Shown in pieces: positions 43,994-52,499 of a stretch of 64,000 bases of DNA (its first letter is position 1; every line of letters begins with the position of its first letter). The notes beneath the pieces were generated by a model. It had not been told where the DNA came from. It saw nothing but the letters and a program-made list of their open reading frames with translations, and made no database searches. Position numbers and translations under genes: made by a program. The DNA comes from Nocardia colli. GTDB taxonomy: Bacteria > Actinomycetota > Actinomycetes > Mycobacteriales > Mycobacteriaceae. The stretch is taken from positions 1 to 64,000 of the forward strand of contig NZ_VXLC01000023.1 of the NCBI RefSeq assembly GCF_008704205.1, given 5' to 3'.

Positions 43994-45001
43994 TCAGTGG
44001 CTGCGGGCTACTCGGGAGGACTTGCGTTCGCTCTCGATCAGGGCGGCGCGGGCGAGGTCGGCGGCGCCGATCATGCCTGCGGCTTCACCGAGTTGGGTGG
44101 TGCGGATGCGGGCGAGCGGGCGGTGGCCAGCGCCGGTGACGGAGCGGGCGTATTCCTCGCGGGCCTCGTCGAGGAACAGGGGAGCGGAGCTGCTGACGCC
44201 GCCGGCGATGACGACCAGGTCGGGGTCGAAGATGTCGCTGACGAAGGCCAGGCCGAGGCCGAGCCAGCGGGCGAAGTCCTCCATCACGCGCACCGCCAGG
44301 GGGTCGCCGTCCTGTGCGGCGTTGGCGACGCGGCGGCCGGTCAGTGAACCCGGATCGCGGTAGACATCCTTGGCGAGCACGGACCGGACCGGGTCGGTGG
44401 CCAGCATTTCGATCGCGGTGTCGGCGAGTGCCGTTCCGCTGCAATACCTTTCCCAGCAGCCGTGCTTGCCGCACGGGCAGGCGCGGCCCTGCGGAACGAC
44501 CTGCAGGTGTCCGAGTTCCGGTGCGACGCCGTGGGTTCCGCGATACAGCTTGCCGTCGATGAGCAGCGCCGCGCCGATGCCGGTGCCGATCGCGACGAGT
44601 ACCACGTTGTGCCCGCCCGCGGCCGCGCCGAACCGATACTCGGCCCACATGGCGGCATTCGCGTCGTGCTCGAGGATGACGGGAAGCTCGAGCCGTTCGG
44701 TGAGCCGTTGCGCGACCGGGGTGTTCTGCCAGGGCAGATGCGGCGCGAAGCGGACGGTGGAGCGGTCGCCGTTGATGAATCCGGCGACGGCCAGGCCGAC
44801 CGCGCCGATCGGATGCCGTTCGCACAGCTCACGCACGGAGCGGGCGAGCGCGTCCTCGAGCGCCTTGGCCGAATGCGGGGTCGGCGCCTGGACGGTGTCG
44901 AGGACCTCGCCGCTGGTATCGATCACCGATGCGCGAATGTTGGTGCCGCCGACGTCGATTCCGACGGTCAGCGGTCGCGCACCTGCTATACGGTGCGTCA
45001 T
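43994..45001 (-). CDS. ROK-family glucokinase
   Basis: The 335-residue protein has the ATP site TVGIDVGGTNIRAS near residues 12-25 and the sugar-binding EHDANAA with the catalytic Asp near residue 113. The ROK zinc cluster CPCGKHGCWERY lies near 173-184. Actinobacterial relatives phosphorylate glucose with ATP. Its ATG at 45001 overlaps the stop of the preceding gene (ATGA), so it is the last member of the pimB' operon. It has no counterpart at this place in M. tuberculosis as I recall it. Confidence 0.9.
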   Translation of the reverse strand: MTHRIAGARPLTVGIDVGGTNIRASVIDTSGEVLDTVQAPTPHSAKALEDALARSVRELCERHPIGAVGLAVAGFINGDRSTVRFAPHLPWQNTPVAQRLTERLELPVILEHDANAAMWAEYRFGAAAGGHNVVLVAIGTGIGAALLIDGKLYRGTHGVAPELGHLQVVPQGRACPCGKHGCWERYCSGTALADTAIEMLATDPVRSVLAKDVYRDPGSLTGRRVANAAQDGDPLAVRVMEDFARWLGLGLAFVSDIFDPDLVVIAGGVSSSAPLFLDEAREEYARSVTGAGHRPLARIRTTQLGEAAGMIGAADLARAALIESERKSSRVARSH

Positions 45002-45825
45002 GCCTTGATCGTCACAGGGATGCCGACATAGCGGGAGCGCTTGCCCGCCCGCGATGTGTGTTGTCCGGCAGTGGATTCCGCACCTTTCGCGGCGCCGGCT
45101 GAATGATCCTGGGGCACACCGTGATTGTGCTGGTGCGCGTCGGGCTCGGGCATGACCGGGTCGACCGGTACGCCGGCCAAGGCTTCGCGGAGCACGGTCA
45201 CGAGGGCGGTGCCGTGATCGGCTACGGCCTGCAACACCTCGTGGTGCTGACCGCGCATCAACGCGGCGGCCGCGCACACCGGGCACCAGCTACAACTCGA
45301 CCATTCCACCTGTCCGTCGGCGGCCTGACGCAGTACCGGCTCCACCCGCTCCAGCACAGCTTCGGCGAGCAACTTCAACTCGGCAGCGAACTCGGCGAGG
45401 CCGTCGTCCGGATCGCCTTCGCCCGCAGCGTCTTTCGTTCGGCCGGTAGCTTCATGCGCACCGGGCGCGGTCCGATCACCCGCGTGTGCGCCTGAGGTTT
45501 CCGGATCATCGCTCGGGCTCTCGTCCGCGGCATCCGGTGTGCTTCGCGCGCCGCGACTTGCAGCCTGCCAACGGAAACCGCGCGGGTCGCCGGCGTCGGT
45601 CCGATCCTCCTGCGCTGCCTGGCTCTCGGGGTGCCGCCCGGAATCACCCTGGCTCCGCTCGCCGCTGGTGCCCGACTCGACATCGCCGGTATATAGATCA
45701 CCATGCGTGTCCTGGCCGGCATCCCGTTGACCCCCGCGCCCGAAGAACCCGCCCGCGCGATCCCCGCTCACGTCCCGGCCTTCGGCTCCACGCCGGAAGA
45801 ACCCGCCCGTCCGATCACCGCTCAT
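44998..45825 (-). CDS. Rv2183c-like protein with disordered N-terminus
   Basis: The 275-residue protein has a long Gly/Asp/Arg-rich, probably disordered N-terminal half that begins with two copies of SGDR(T/A)GGFF(R/G)RG. The conserved part starts near residue 140 (DGLAEFAAELKLLAEAVLER). It contains SSCSWCPVCAAAALMRGQHHE, a Cys-rich knot that may bind metal. Homologues in mycobacteria are much shorter (about 130 residues as I recall), so the N-terminus is an extension. ATG 45825 overlaps the ATPase gene by 11 nt. Function unknown. Confidence 0.75.
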   Translation of the reverse strand: MSGDRTGGFFRRGAEGRDVSGDRAGGFFGRGGQRDAGQDTHGDLYTGDVESGTSGERSQGDSGRHPESQAAQEDRTDAGDPRGFRWQAASRGARSTPDAADESPSDDPETSGAHAGDRTAPGAHEATGRTKDAAGEGDPDDGLAEFAAELKLLAEAVLERVEPVLRQAADGQVEWSSCSWCPVCAAAALMRGQHHEVLQAVADHGTALVTVLREALAGVPVDPVMPEPDAHQHNHGVPQDHSAGAAKGAESTAGQHTSRAGKRSRYVGIPVTIKA

Positions 45826-47104
45826 CGCCGCTGCCTTCGGGCCATAACTCGGGATCGGGGCGAAAACGCACCACGAGCTGTCCCGCGTCGAGTTCGGCAC
45901 CGTCGACCGTGCACCGCCGCAATACCGGCGCAAGACGAACTCGCCGCCGGACACCGTCCGCTCCCACGATCAAATCGTCCTCCACTCGGCCAAGTCGCAG
46001 CGTTGCCGCATCGACAACGGGCAGGGGCATCCGCAGTGTGTATATCGCGCGCAGGCCGGTGCCTGATTCACATCGAACCACCGGTTCGCCGGAACTCGCG
46101 TCAACCTCCGCCGGACTGTCGCTCAGCATAGGTCCTGTGCCGCCGGTGTTCCTGCCCGAGTCCACCGCGTAGGACAGCGCCGCGAGCGAGGTGAGTCCGA
46201 TCGGCTCCGGACCGGTGTGCTGGGCGATCAGCAGCGGGATACCCGGCATCGAGCGTTCCAGTTCGGCGATGGCGGCGAGCTGTTCGCCGCGCCGGTTCAG
46301 ATACCAGTGCACGGCGGGGTGTTCGGTGTCGACCGGGGAGGTCGGCGGCAGCACCTTGTTGACCACCACCGCGTCCAGCCGCAGCCCGAGCAGCGCGGCG
46401 GCGGAGCGGACCCGCTCGGATTCGGCGAGGGTCACCCGCTCGGCGACGGTGATCAGGCGCGCGCCGGTGCGCCGATGGTCGGCGAGCAGATCGCGGACCT
46501 CGGTGACCGCCTTGACGATCCGTTCGACGGTCGCGGCGAGGATGGCCTGGCGCAGATCGGTGCCGACGGTGCTCATCGCCCGCGCGTGCGGCGGCCAGAT
46601 CCGTTCGACATAGCCGAGCAGGGTGTCGGGCGCGGTGATGATGCGCAGCATGTCGGCCGACGGCGGGCAGTCGACGACGAGCACATCCCAGTCGTTCTCG
46701 TTGGCGAACTGGGTGATCTCGACCAGCATCAGCAGTTCCTGCACGCCGGGCAGGCCGGTCAGCTCGGCCGGGTCCAGCGCGGCCAGGTCGATGCCGTGTT
46801 CGTGCCCGGTGCCGGGGGACAGCACGCGCACCACGTCGCGGAACCGATCCTCCAGCAGCGCAAGCGAATCCACCTCGATCACGTCGAGGCCGGGCAGGAC
46901 GTTCGCGATCCCCGTTACCGTGCCGGGATCGTGCGGAAAACGGAAGCCGAGCGCGTCGCCGAGCGAATGCGCCTGATCCAGCGACGCCACCAGCACGCGC
47001 TCACCCGCCCTGGCGTAGGACATGGCGGTGGCGCACGCCAGCGTCGTCTTGCCTACCCCGCCTTTGCCGATGAACAGTTCGACCCGGGTCGTGTGCGTCG
47101 TCAG
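45815..47104 (-). CDS. ArsA/GET3-like P-loop ATPase (Rv2184c-like), apparent CTG start
   Basis: The protein has the deviant Walker A GKGGVGKTTLACA at the very N-terminus, SLDQAHSLGDALGF, and VLVVDCPPSADMLRII as Walker B and switch. These are hallmarks of the ArsA/GET3 branch. The first ATG in frame (47023) would delete the P-loop. Upstream to at least 47200 I find no ATG, GTG or TTG in this frame. A CTG at 47104 overlaps the TGA of the SRPBCC gene (CTGA) and gives LTTHTTRVELFIGKGG, which looks like a natural N-terminus. With that start it is 429 residues. The target is unknown. Confidence 0.8.
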   Translation of the reverse strand: MTTHTTRVELFIGKGGVGKTTLACATAMSYARAGERVLVASLDQAHSLGDALGFRFPHDPGTVTGIANVLPGLDVIEVDSLALLEDRFRDVVRVLSPGTGHEHGIDLAALDPAELTGLPGVQELLMLVEITQFANENDWDVLVVDCPPSADMLRIITAPDTLLGYVERIWPPHARAMSTVGTDLRQAILAATVERIVKAVTEVRDLLADHRRTGARLITVAERVTLAESERVRSAAALLGLRLDAVVVNKVLPPTSPVDTEHPAVHWYLNRRGEQLAAIAELERSMPGIPLLIAQHTGPEPIGLTSLAALSYAVDSGRNTGGTGPMLSDSPAEVDASSGEPVVRCESGTGLRAIYTLRMPLPVVDAATLRLGRVEDDLIVGADGVRRRVRLAPVLRRCTVDGAELDAGQLVVRFRPDPELWPEGSGDER

Positions 47105-47538
47105 CCTTCGACCCGTTTCTTCAGTTCTTTCAGCGCGGTATCGGTGATCACCTTCTCGGCCTTGCGTTTGAACATGCCGATCATCGGGATGTTCAGGTCG
47201 ACGGTCAGCGTGTAGACGACCTCGGTGTTGCCGTCGGGCTGGTCGATGAGTTCGTAGGTGCCGTTCTGCGCCTTCTGCAGCTCACCGCTGACCAGCGTCC
47301 AGCTGACCGTCTTGTTGTCCGGGCTCCAGGTATAGGAGAGGACGTAGCTGTCCTTCACCACGCCCGCGTCCAGCACGAATCGCGCGGTGCGCACGCGGCC
47401 GTCCGGTCCCTTTTCCTGTACTTCGACCGATTTCGCCGCCGAGACCCACTCGGGGTAGGACTCCAGGTCGGCGATGACGGACATCACCTGCTGCGACGGG
47501 GCCTCGATGATGATCGACCTCTGGGTCCTGTCGGCCAT
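47101..47538 (-). CDS. SRPBCC-family lipid-binding protein (Rv2185c/TB16.3-like)
   Basis: The 145-residue protein has the START/Bet v1-like fold: ATG 47538, MADRTQRSIIIEAPSQQVMS, LESYPEWVSAAKSVEV, and a long C-terminal helix AEKVITDTALKELKKRVEG. These proteins have a cavity for lipids or polyketides. It matches Rv2185c in sequence type and position. It lies 42 nt after a shorter relative and is coupled to the ATPase gene downstream, so the set may act together on a lipid. Confidence 0.9.
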   Translation of the reverse strand: MADRTQRSIIIEAPSQQVMSVIADLESYPEWVSAAKSVEVQEKGPDGRVRTARFVLDAGVVKDSYVLSYTWSPDNKTVSWTLVSGELQKAQNGTYELIDQPDGNTEVVYTLTVDLNIPMIGMFKRKAEKVITDTALKELKKRVEG

Positions 47539-47580
47539 GGCGGACAGCGGTTCCTTTCAGCTTCGGCGCTGGAATGAATG

Positions 47581-47964
47581 TCAGGAGGCGTGAGCGGGTG
47601 TGACACCGGCCGGGCGACCTGCCTCCAGCCGGGATTTGAGTTCGAAGGACACGTTGCGGCCCGCGACGCGGCGCGCGCGGTTGGCGGCGGCCATCCGGTT
47701 CGGCGGCAGCGCCGGCTGCGGTTCGGCGTGCAGGAAGTAGTGCACGATCACCCCGTCCAGCATGGGTTGCAGCCACACTTCCATGGTTCCGTCCAGCGCG
47801 CCGGACACCGTCCAGCGGATTCCCTTGTCACCGCGGTCTTCCCGGACGACGAGGGTGAGGTCTGGCCACCAGCGGCGCCAGTTGTTCGGTGCCGATAGGA
47901 CATCGGCGACGGCGATCCCTGGCGCGGCCACGAAGGTTTGGTCGGCGACCTGGATTGTGCTCAC
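47581..47964 (-). CDS. Small SRPBCC-like protein (Rv2186c-like)
   Basis: The 127-residue protein starts at GTG 47964 (VSTIQVADQTFVAAPGIAVA). It shows the lipocalin-like START pattern in shortened form: NNWRRWWPDLTLVVRED, GIRWTVSGALDGTMEVWL, and PPNRMAAANRARRVAGRNV as the C-terminal helix. It lies 43 nt after pimB' and 42 nt before the longer SRPBCC gene. A frame extension to 48087 overlaps pimB' and is not used. Function unknown; a mannolipid link is suggested by context only. Confidence 0.8.
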   Translation of the reverse strand: MSTIQVADQTFVAAPGIAVADVLSAPNNWRRWWPDLTLVVREDRGDKGIRWTVSGALDGTMEVWLQPMLDGVIVHYFLHAEPQPALPPNRMAAANRARRVAGRNVSFELKSRLEAGRPAGVTPAHAS

Positions 47965-48007
47965 CTCGAGAGCGTATCGGATCGAGGCCCCGACGCCGCA
48001 GTGGTGA

Positions 48008-49135
48008 TCACCGCAGGAGCTGCCGGAGCCGGACGCCGTGGGTGTCCCAGCGCCAGCGGTCCTCGACGAACGCACGGCCCGCGGCACCCATCCGGGCGGC
48101 CGCGTCGGGGTCGGAGAGGATGTCTACCAGGGCATCGGTGATCTGCTGGACCGAGCGGCCGTCGACGACGCGCCCGGTTTCGCCCTCGATGACCGTTTCC
48201 GGGGCGCCGCCGGAACGGCCCGCGACGACCGGCACGCCCGAGGCCGAAGCTTCGAGGTAGACGATGCCGAGCCCTTCGACGTCGAGGCCCGCGCCGCGGG
48301 TGCGGCACGGCATGGCGAAGACGTCGGCGAGGGTGTGGTGCGCGGCGAGTTCGCCGGAGGGGACGCGGCCGGTGAAGATGACGTCATCGGAGACGCCCGC
48401 GGCGATCGCGAGTTGACGCAGTTTCTCCTCGTAAGGTCCGCCGCCCGCGATGACCAGGACCGCGCCGGGAACCCGGTCGCGGATCTCGCGCATGGCGACG
48501 ATCAGCGCGTCCTGGCCCTTGCGCGGGACGAGCCGGGACAGGCACAGGATGGTCGGGCGGTCATCCAGTCCGTACCGGTCGCGCAGTTCGGCGCGGGCGG
48601 CCGGATCCGGGCGGAACGCGTCGGTGTCCACGCCCGGCGGCAGATACTCCAGCGCGGCGTTGCGGCCGAACGCCGACGCGAAACGTCCGCGCGTGTACTT
48701 GCTGACGTAGGTGACCACGTCGGTGTGCTCGCCGATCTGCCGCAATGCCTGCCTGGCGCCGGGCAGCATGGACCAGCCGACCTCGTGCCCGTGCGTGCTG
48801 GCCAGAATGCGCTCGGCCCCCGCACGGCGCAGCACCGGCGACATGAGCGCGAGCGGGGCGGCGGCGCCGAACCACACGGTGTCGCACTTCTCGCTGCGCA
48901 GCAGCCGCGCGGCCCGGCGCATGACCAGCGGGGTCGGCAGCATCAGCGTGGTGGGGTGGCGGACCACCTGAAACTTCTGTTTGGCATCGAATTTCAGGTG
49001 ACTGTCGCCGCGCCAGCGCGGGGCGTACACGACGAGATCGTCCGGCGGGAGCTGACCGGCCAAGGCATGCAGATAGGACTGAATACCACCCGGCCGCGGC
49101 GGGAAATCATTGGTCACCAGCAGAGTTCGGGCCAT
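48008..49135 (-). CDS. pimB: Phosphatidylinositol monomannoside mannosyltransferase PimB'
   Basis: The 375-residue GT4 (GT-B fold) enzyme begins RTLLVTNDFPPRPGGIQSYL. It has the GDP-mannose/phosphate site ILCLSRLVPRKGQDALI near residue 194 and the C-terminal EGLGIVYLEASASGVPVV with the ExxxxxxxE motif. In mycobacteria and corynebacteria PimB' (Rv2188c) adds the second mannose to phosphatidylinositol mannoside on the cytoplasmic side of the membrane. It heads the minus-strand operon running to the ROK kinase. The fadD15 gene adjacent in M. tuberculosis is absent here. Confidence 0.93.
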   Translation of the reverse strand: MARTLLVTNDFPPRPGGIQSYLHALAGQLPPDDLVVYAPRWRGDSHLKFDAKQKFQVVRHPTTLMLPTPLVMRRAARLLRSEKCDTVWFGAAAPLALMSPVLRRAGAERILASTHGHEVGWSMLPGARQALRQIGEHTDVVTYVSKYTRGRFASAFGRNAALEYLPPGVDTDAFRPDPAARAELRDRYGLDDRPTILCLSRLVPRKGQDALIVAMREIRDRVPGAVLVIAGGGPYEEKLRQLAIAAGVSDDVIFTGRVPSGELAAHHTLADVFAMPCRTRGAGLDVEGLGIVYLEASASGVPVVAGRSGGAPETVIEGETGRVVDGRSVQQITDALVDILSDPDAAARMGAAGRAFVEDRWRWDTHGVRLRQLLR

Positions 49136-49221
49136 GGTGACAACCTACTGTGTTCGCCGTTTCGCTACCTCGCGCGGCGTGTTCTCGCCCCTTGGATCGC
49201 GCACTCGAGGTGGTGACGACA

Positions 49222-49295
49222 GCCGCACACCTTCTGACTTTCCGCACAGCGAATGGCATGCGATTTCTTGTGCGAGAAATCAAGTGGTGTGCGGC
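49222..49295. repeat. Palindromic element, copy 3
   Basis: The arms gccgcacaccttctgacttt and gagaaatcaagtggtgtgcg with the central aatggcatgcgatt match copy 1. It sits in the first half of a tandem duplication of about 170 bp whose units share cgcgcggcg and gtggtgacgacagcc. Confidence 0.8.
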
Positions 49296-49392
49296 GACGA
49301 TGGTGGCTCGGCCACCCCTTTTGCTGCTTCGCGCGGCGGGTCTCCGGTCCCGGGGCGCGCATCCGAGCGGGCTGCGAGTCGTGGTGACGACA

Positions 49393-49466
49393 GCCGCACA
49401 CCCTCTGATTTCCCGCACATCGACTTGCCGCGCTGACACGCGTGCGGATGTCAAAGGGTGTGCGGG
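49393..49466. repeat. Palindromic element, copy 4
   Basis: The left arm gccgcacaccctctgatttc with cccgcaca is almost identical to the other copies. The right arm (cggatgtcaaagggtgtgcg) is more altered. It ends at the stop codon of the metalloprotease gene, so it could act as its terminator. Confidence 0.75.
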
Positions 49467-49467
49467 T

Positions 49468-50463
49468 TCAGGCTGTTTGGGTTGATAGCCAATCGCGCCA
49501 GTTGGCGATGAAGTCGGTGCGGGTGGTGCCGAGGACGTTTTGGAGGATCTGGTCTTCGGTGGCGGGGCTTTGGCGGGCGGCGGCGATTTGGCGGTAGAGC
49601 TCGACCAGGCGGGGTTGGTCGTATTTGTCGGCGATGAAAGCGCAGACGGACCAGGCTTGTTCGTAGGTGGCGGCGGCGTTGCGGCCGCTGAATTGGTCGT
49701 CGGCGGGTAGGTCGCCGGGGAGGTTGCGGAGGGTGACCTGGGCGGTGAGGGTGGGGGCGATGTCGGCGAAGCGGTGGCCTTGGCCGCGGTGCGCGGTGTA
49801 GTCGGCGAAACCCTCGAGCATCCAGAGCGGGGCGCCGTCGCGGGTTTCGGCGCGGGTGGCGATGTGGGTGAGTTCGTGGCGGAGCAGGGTGCGCAGGCCC
49901 TCGGGGTCGAGGCGGCGGCCGGCGTCGGGGCTGAACACGATGCGCTGGCCGGTCGGTTGGGTGCCCGGCGCGAACGGGTCGGCGACGGAGGCGGCGGCGA
50001 CCTCGGTGGACATGTTGCCCGCGTGCACGAGTCCGGCGAATTCGGAGGGGGAGGAGGCGACTACGACCGTGGTCGCCTGCGCCCAGTCTTTGCCCCACAC
50101 CTCGCTGACCGCGGTGGTGGCTGCGCCGAGTTCACGTTCCAGGATGTCGATTTCGACGCGCTGGGCCGGATGCCCGACGACCAGGGATTGTTGTCCGTCG
50201 CCGGTCGGCACCTGGTGCGCGACGATCGGGCCGAACGGTTCGACGCTGCGCCGCACCTCGGCCAGCCGCGGATCGCTGGCCGGAGCCTGACCCGCGACCT
50301 CGGCGGTCGCCTGCGCCGCATGCGGTTTCGGCAGCGCGGAGTTCGGCAGCATGACCAGGGCTCCGCAGAAACCGGTCAGCGCAACTACCATCGCGACGGT
50401 CACGCAGAACTCGAACCGCCGCCGAGCCGCCCACCACGCCCGCAACCGGCGCACGCCACTCAT
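49468..50463 (-). CDS. Membrane-anchored zinc metalloprotease-like protein (HELTH motif)
   Basis: The 331-residue protein has one membrane helix near the N-terminus (residues 18-38), so most of it lies outside the cytoplasm. The zinc motif LRHELTHIATR (HExxH) near residue 185 and the downstream WMLEGFADY, with the third ligand Glu, define a gluzincin/peptidase MA-like domain. It occupies the place of Rv2189c, beside the NlpC/P60 genes. The substrate is unknown. ATG 50463 is preferred over a TTG 7 codons upstream. Confidence 0.85.
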   Translation of the reverse strand: MSGVRRLRAWWAARRRFEFCVTVAMVVALTGFCGALVMLPNSALPKPHAAQATAEVAGQAPASDPRLAEVRRSVEPFGPIVAHQVPTGDGQQSLVVGHPAQRVEIDILERELGAATTAVSEVWGKDWAQATTVVVASSPSEFAGLVHAGNMSTEVAAASVADPFAPGTQPTGQRIVFSPDAGRRLDPEGLRTLLRHELTHIATRAETRDGAPLWMLEGFADYTAHRGQGHRFADIAPTLTAQVTLRNLPGDLPADDQFSGRNAAATYEQAWSVCAFIADKYDQPRLVELYRQIAAARQSPATEDQILQNVLGTTRTDFIANWRDWLSTQTA

Positions 50464-50516
50464 CGCCGGGCTTTCGCCGGGCAAGGGTTGGACAGGTCAT
50501 GTCCATTCATAGTTGG

Positions 50517-51581
50517 TCAGTATCGCCGAGCGGAGTTGTACGGCGTCGAGCCCATGGGTGCGACGGCTACCGGGACGCCGAAGGTGGAGGCGTGCAGCAT
50601 GAGTCCGTTGCCGGCGTAGATGCCCACGTGGGAGATGTCGGAGTAGAAGAACACGACGTCACCGGGTTGCAGGTCGTCCTTGGCGACCGGGGTGCCGTAG
50701 GTGGCCTGCGCGGAACTGGTGCGCGGCACGTTCTTGCCGACCTGTTTGAACGCCCACTGCACGAGCCCGGAGCAGTCGAACTGGTTCGGGCCGGTCGCGC
50801 CCCAGACGTAGGGGTCGCCGATCCGGGTTAGGCCGGCGGCCAACGCGCTGGTGCCGCTGCCGGGGACGAGGCCTTGCAGCAGGGTGTCGCGGTCGAAGCC
50901 GGGCGGGAAAGGCGAACCGGCGAGCGCGGACTTGTCCTTGGTGGACAGCGAACCCCACGCCTGCACCACCTGGGCGATGGCGCCGCCGAGGTCGCTGCGT
51001 TTGCGTTCCAGGTCGGCGCGCACGGTGTCGGCCTTGTCGGAGGCCGTGCGGGCCTCGTCCGCGGCTCTGCGCGCGACGGTCTCGGCCTTGTCGGCGGAGT
51101 CGGTCGCGACCTTGTACTGATCCAGCTGCGCGGAGGTCTGCGCGGCGAGCACGTCCAGCGTGGACATCTGGTCGAGCAGCTGCTGCGGGGAATCGCTGAC
51201 CAGTACCGCGAACAACCGGTTGGTGCGCGCGCCCTGATAGGCGGCGATCGCGGTCCGGTCGATGATCGGCTGGTACTTGCGCACTTCGTCGCGGGCGCGG
51301 TTGACCATGTCGGTGCTGGCGGCCAGCTTGGCGTCGGCGTCGTGCTGGATGACGAGCTTGGCGTCCAGATCGGACTGCGCGTCCAGGGCCTGCTGGTTGA
51401 GCTGCTCGGACTGTCGCGACAGGTCGATCATCCGCTGCACGGCCTCGGTGGCCGTGGTCGGTAGCGCGACCGGATCGGCTCCGGCCGGGTTGCCACCGTA
51501 GAGGGCGGTGGTGGCCAGGACTCCGGCCGCCAATGCACCGCCGACCAGACGTCGCGTGCCATGTCTCCGGTGAGCTGCCAC
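50517..51581 (-). CDS. NlpC/P60 peptidoglycan hydrolase with coiled-coil (Rv2190c-like)
   Basis: The 354-residue secreted protein has a signal peptide (cleavage near NPAGADP). A long coiled-coil region covers residues 40-205. A C-terminal NlpC/P60 domain has the catalytic Cys in NQFDCSGLVQWAF, the His in SDISHVGIYAGNG and a third residue in LMLHASTFG. These enzymes cut the D-Glu-mDAP bond of peptidoglycan. The mycobacterial homologue (Rv2190c, RipC-like) is regulated by FtsEX through its coiled coil. It lies between the metalloprotease and a second NlpC gene. Confidence 0.93.
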   Translation of the reverse strand: MAAHRRHGTRRLVGGALAAGVLATTALYGGNPAGADPVALPTTATEAVQRMIDLSRQSEQLNQQALDAQSDLDAKLVIQHDADAKLAASTDMVNRARDEVRKYQPIIDRTAIAAYQGARTNRLFAVLVSDSPQQLLDQMSTLDVLAAQTSAQLDQYKVATDSADKAETVARRAADEARTASDKADTVRADLERKRSDLGGAIAQVVQAWGSLSTKDKSALAGSPFPPGFDRDTLLQGLVPGSGTSALAAGLTRIGDPYVWGATGPNQFDCSGLVQWAFKQVGKNVPRTSSAQATYGTPVAKDDLQPGDVVFFYSDISHVGIYAGNGLMLHASTFGVPVAVAPMGSTPYNSARRY

Positions 51582-51697
51582 AGCCTGCCTTGCCCCGCTC
51601 TCTCGTGAAACGATCTCTGAGGAACCGACGATCTGAACCGATGAGCACCCTCATCGAAAACGAGGTTTGCGCTGCGCGAGCCTCGGGTAATTCGAGA

Positions 51698-51716
51698 AGG
51701 TCTCGATTAGGTTACG
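51698..51716 (-). promoter_or_regulatory. Shared promoter-like element upstream of NlpC gene 1
   Basis: On the minus strand this reads cgtaacctaatcgagacct. The TAACCT hexamer could be a -10 box with TGGACA 18 nt upstream. An almost identical element precedes the second NlpC gene, so both may share a sigma factor or regulator. Confidence 0.5.
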
Positions 51717-51808
51717 GAACGGCCTGCGTCTGTGTCCAGTAGAGAACGAAATGATCACAGCGCCCGTCCGGAGGTCGGGCCGCAACGTACGGCCCGACCA
51801 GCGGTTTC

Positions 51809-52381
51809 TCAGAAGCGGCGGGCTCCGGCGACCGGCATCGAGGAGATCGGGGCCACCTGCACGGGCGTGCCGGCGGTGGACGCGTGCACGACATTGCCGT
51901 CGCCGGCGTACAGGCCGGAGTGGCCGCCGCCGTAGAACGACACCAGGTCGCCCGGCTGCAGGTCGTCCATCGAGACCGGGCTGCCCGCGGACAGCTGGGC
52001 GCCGCTGGTGCGCGGCAGCTCCAGGCCTGCCTGCTCGTAGGACCACTTGACCAGGCCGGAGCAGTCGAACGCGTTCGGGCCGGCGGCGCCGTACACGTAC
52101 GGCGAGCCGAGCTTGCTCATGGCGGCGTCGAGGGCTTCCTCGCCGATGGTCCGCTTCGGGGCGACGAACGGCAGCGGGGCCTGGCCCGGCAGTTCGATGC
52201 CCGGGATGCCCTGCGGGATCTGGATCTCGTTCGGCACCTCGAAGGTGCCGACGCCGGGGACGTTCACCGGCTGAGCCGATGCGGGGGCGGCCGGAAGCAG
52301 GAAAGCGCCGATGGTGGCAGCGCCGACGGCCCCGGCTGCGACGGCACGCTGCGCCGAACGCTTGACGGATTTGGTCGTCAT
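51809..52381 (-). CDS. Short NlpC/P60 endopeptidase (RipD-like)
   Basis: The 190-residue secreted protein has a signal peptide (cleavage after APASA), a Pro-rich linker with PNEIQIPQGIPGIELPG, and an NlpC/P60 domain. That domain contains NAFDCSGLVKWSYEQAG (Cys), GGGHSGLYAGDG (His) and NVVHASTAG. It lacks the coiled coil of its neighbour, so it may act without FtsEX control. ATG 52381 follows gggagtaccgc, a moderate ribosome site. Confidence 0.92.
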   Translation of the reverse strand: MTTKSVKRSAQRAVAAGAVGAATIGAFLLPAAPASAQPVNVPGVGTFEVPNEIQIPQGIPGIELPGQAPLPFVAPKRTIGEEALDAAMSKLGSPYVYGAAGPNAFDCSGLVKWSYEQAGLELPRTSGAQLSAGSPVSMDDLQPGDLVSFYGGGHSGLYAGDGNVVHASTAGTPVQVAPISSMPVAGARRF

Positions 52382-52476
52382 GATGCGGTACTCCCAATCT
52401 GCCCCACGACGCCGCACCCTGACTGGTGCCGCGGACTTCGTGTCGTTCGCACCGGGTTGGTGCGTCGGACTCCGTG

Positions 52477-52495
52477 AGGTCTCGAAAAGGTTACG
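52477..52495 (-). promoter_or_regulatory. Shared promoter-like element upstream of NlpC gene 2
   Basis: On the minus strand this reads cgtaaccttttcgagacct, matching 17 of 19 bases of the element at 51698. TTTACA lies 19 nt upstream of TAACCT. GTAACC is also the half-site of the known MtrA box, the regulator that controls such hydrolases in mycobacteria and corynebacteria, but a second half-site was not found. Confidence 0.5.
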
Positions 52496-52499
52496 AACA

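Noticed and set aside
47581..48087. Longer start for the small SRPBCC-like protein at 48087
   Set aside because: The extension overlaps the end of pimB' and is not similar to the family; GTG 47964 fits the protein size and gene spacing.
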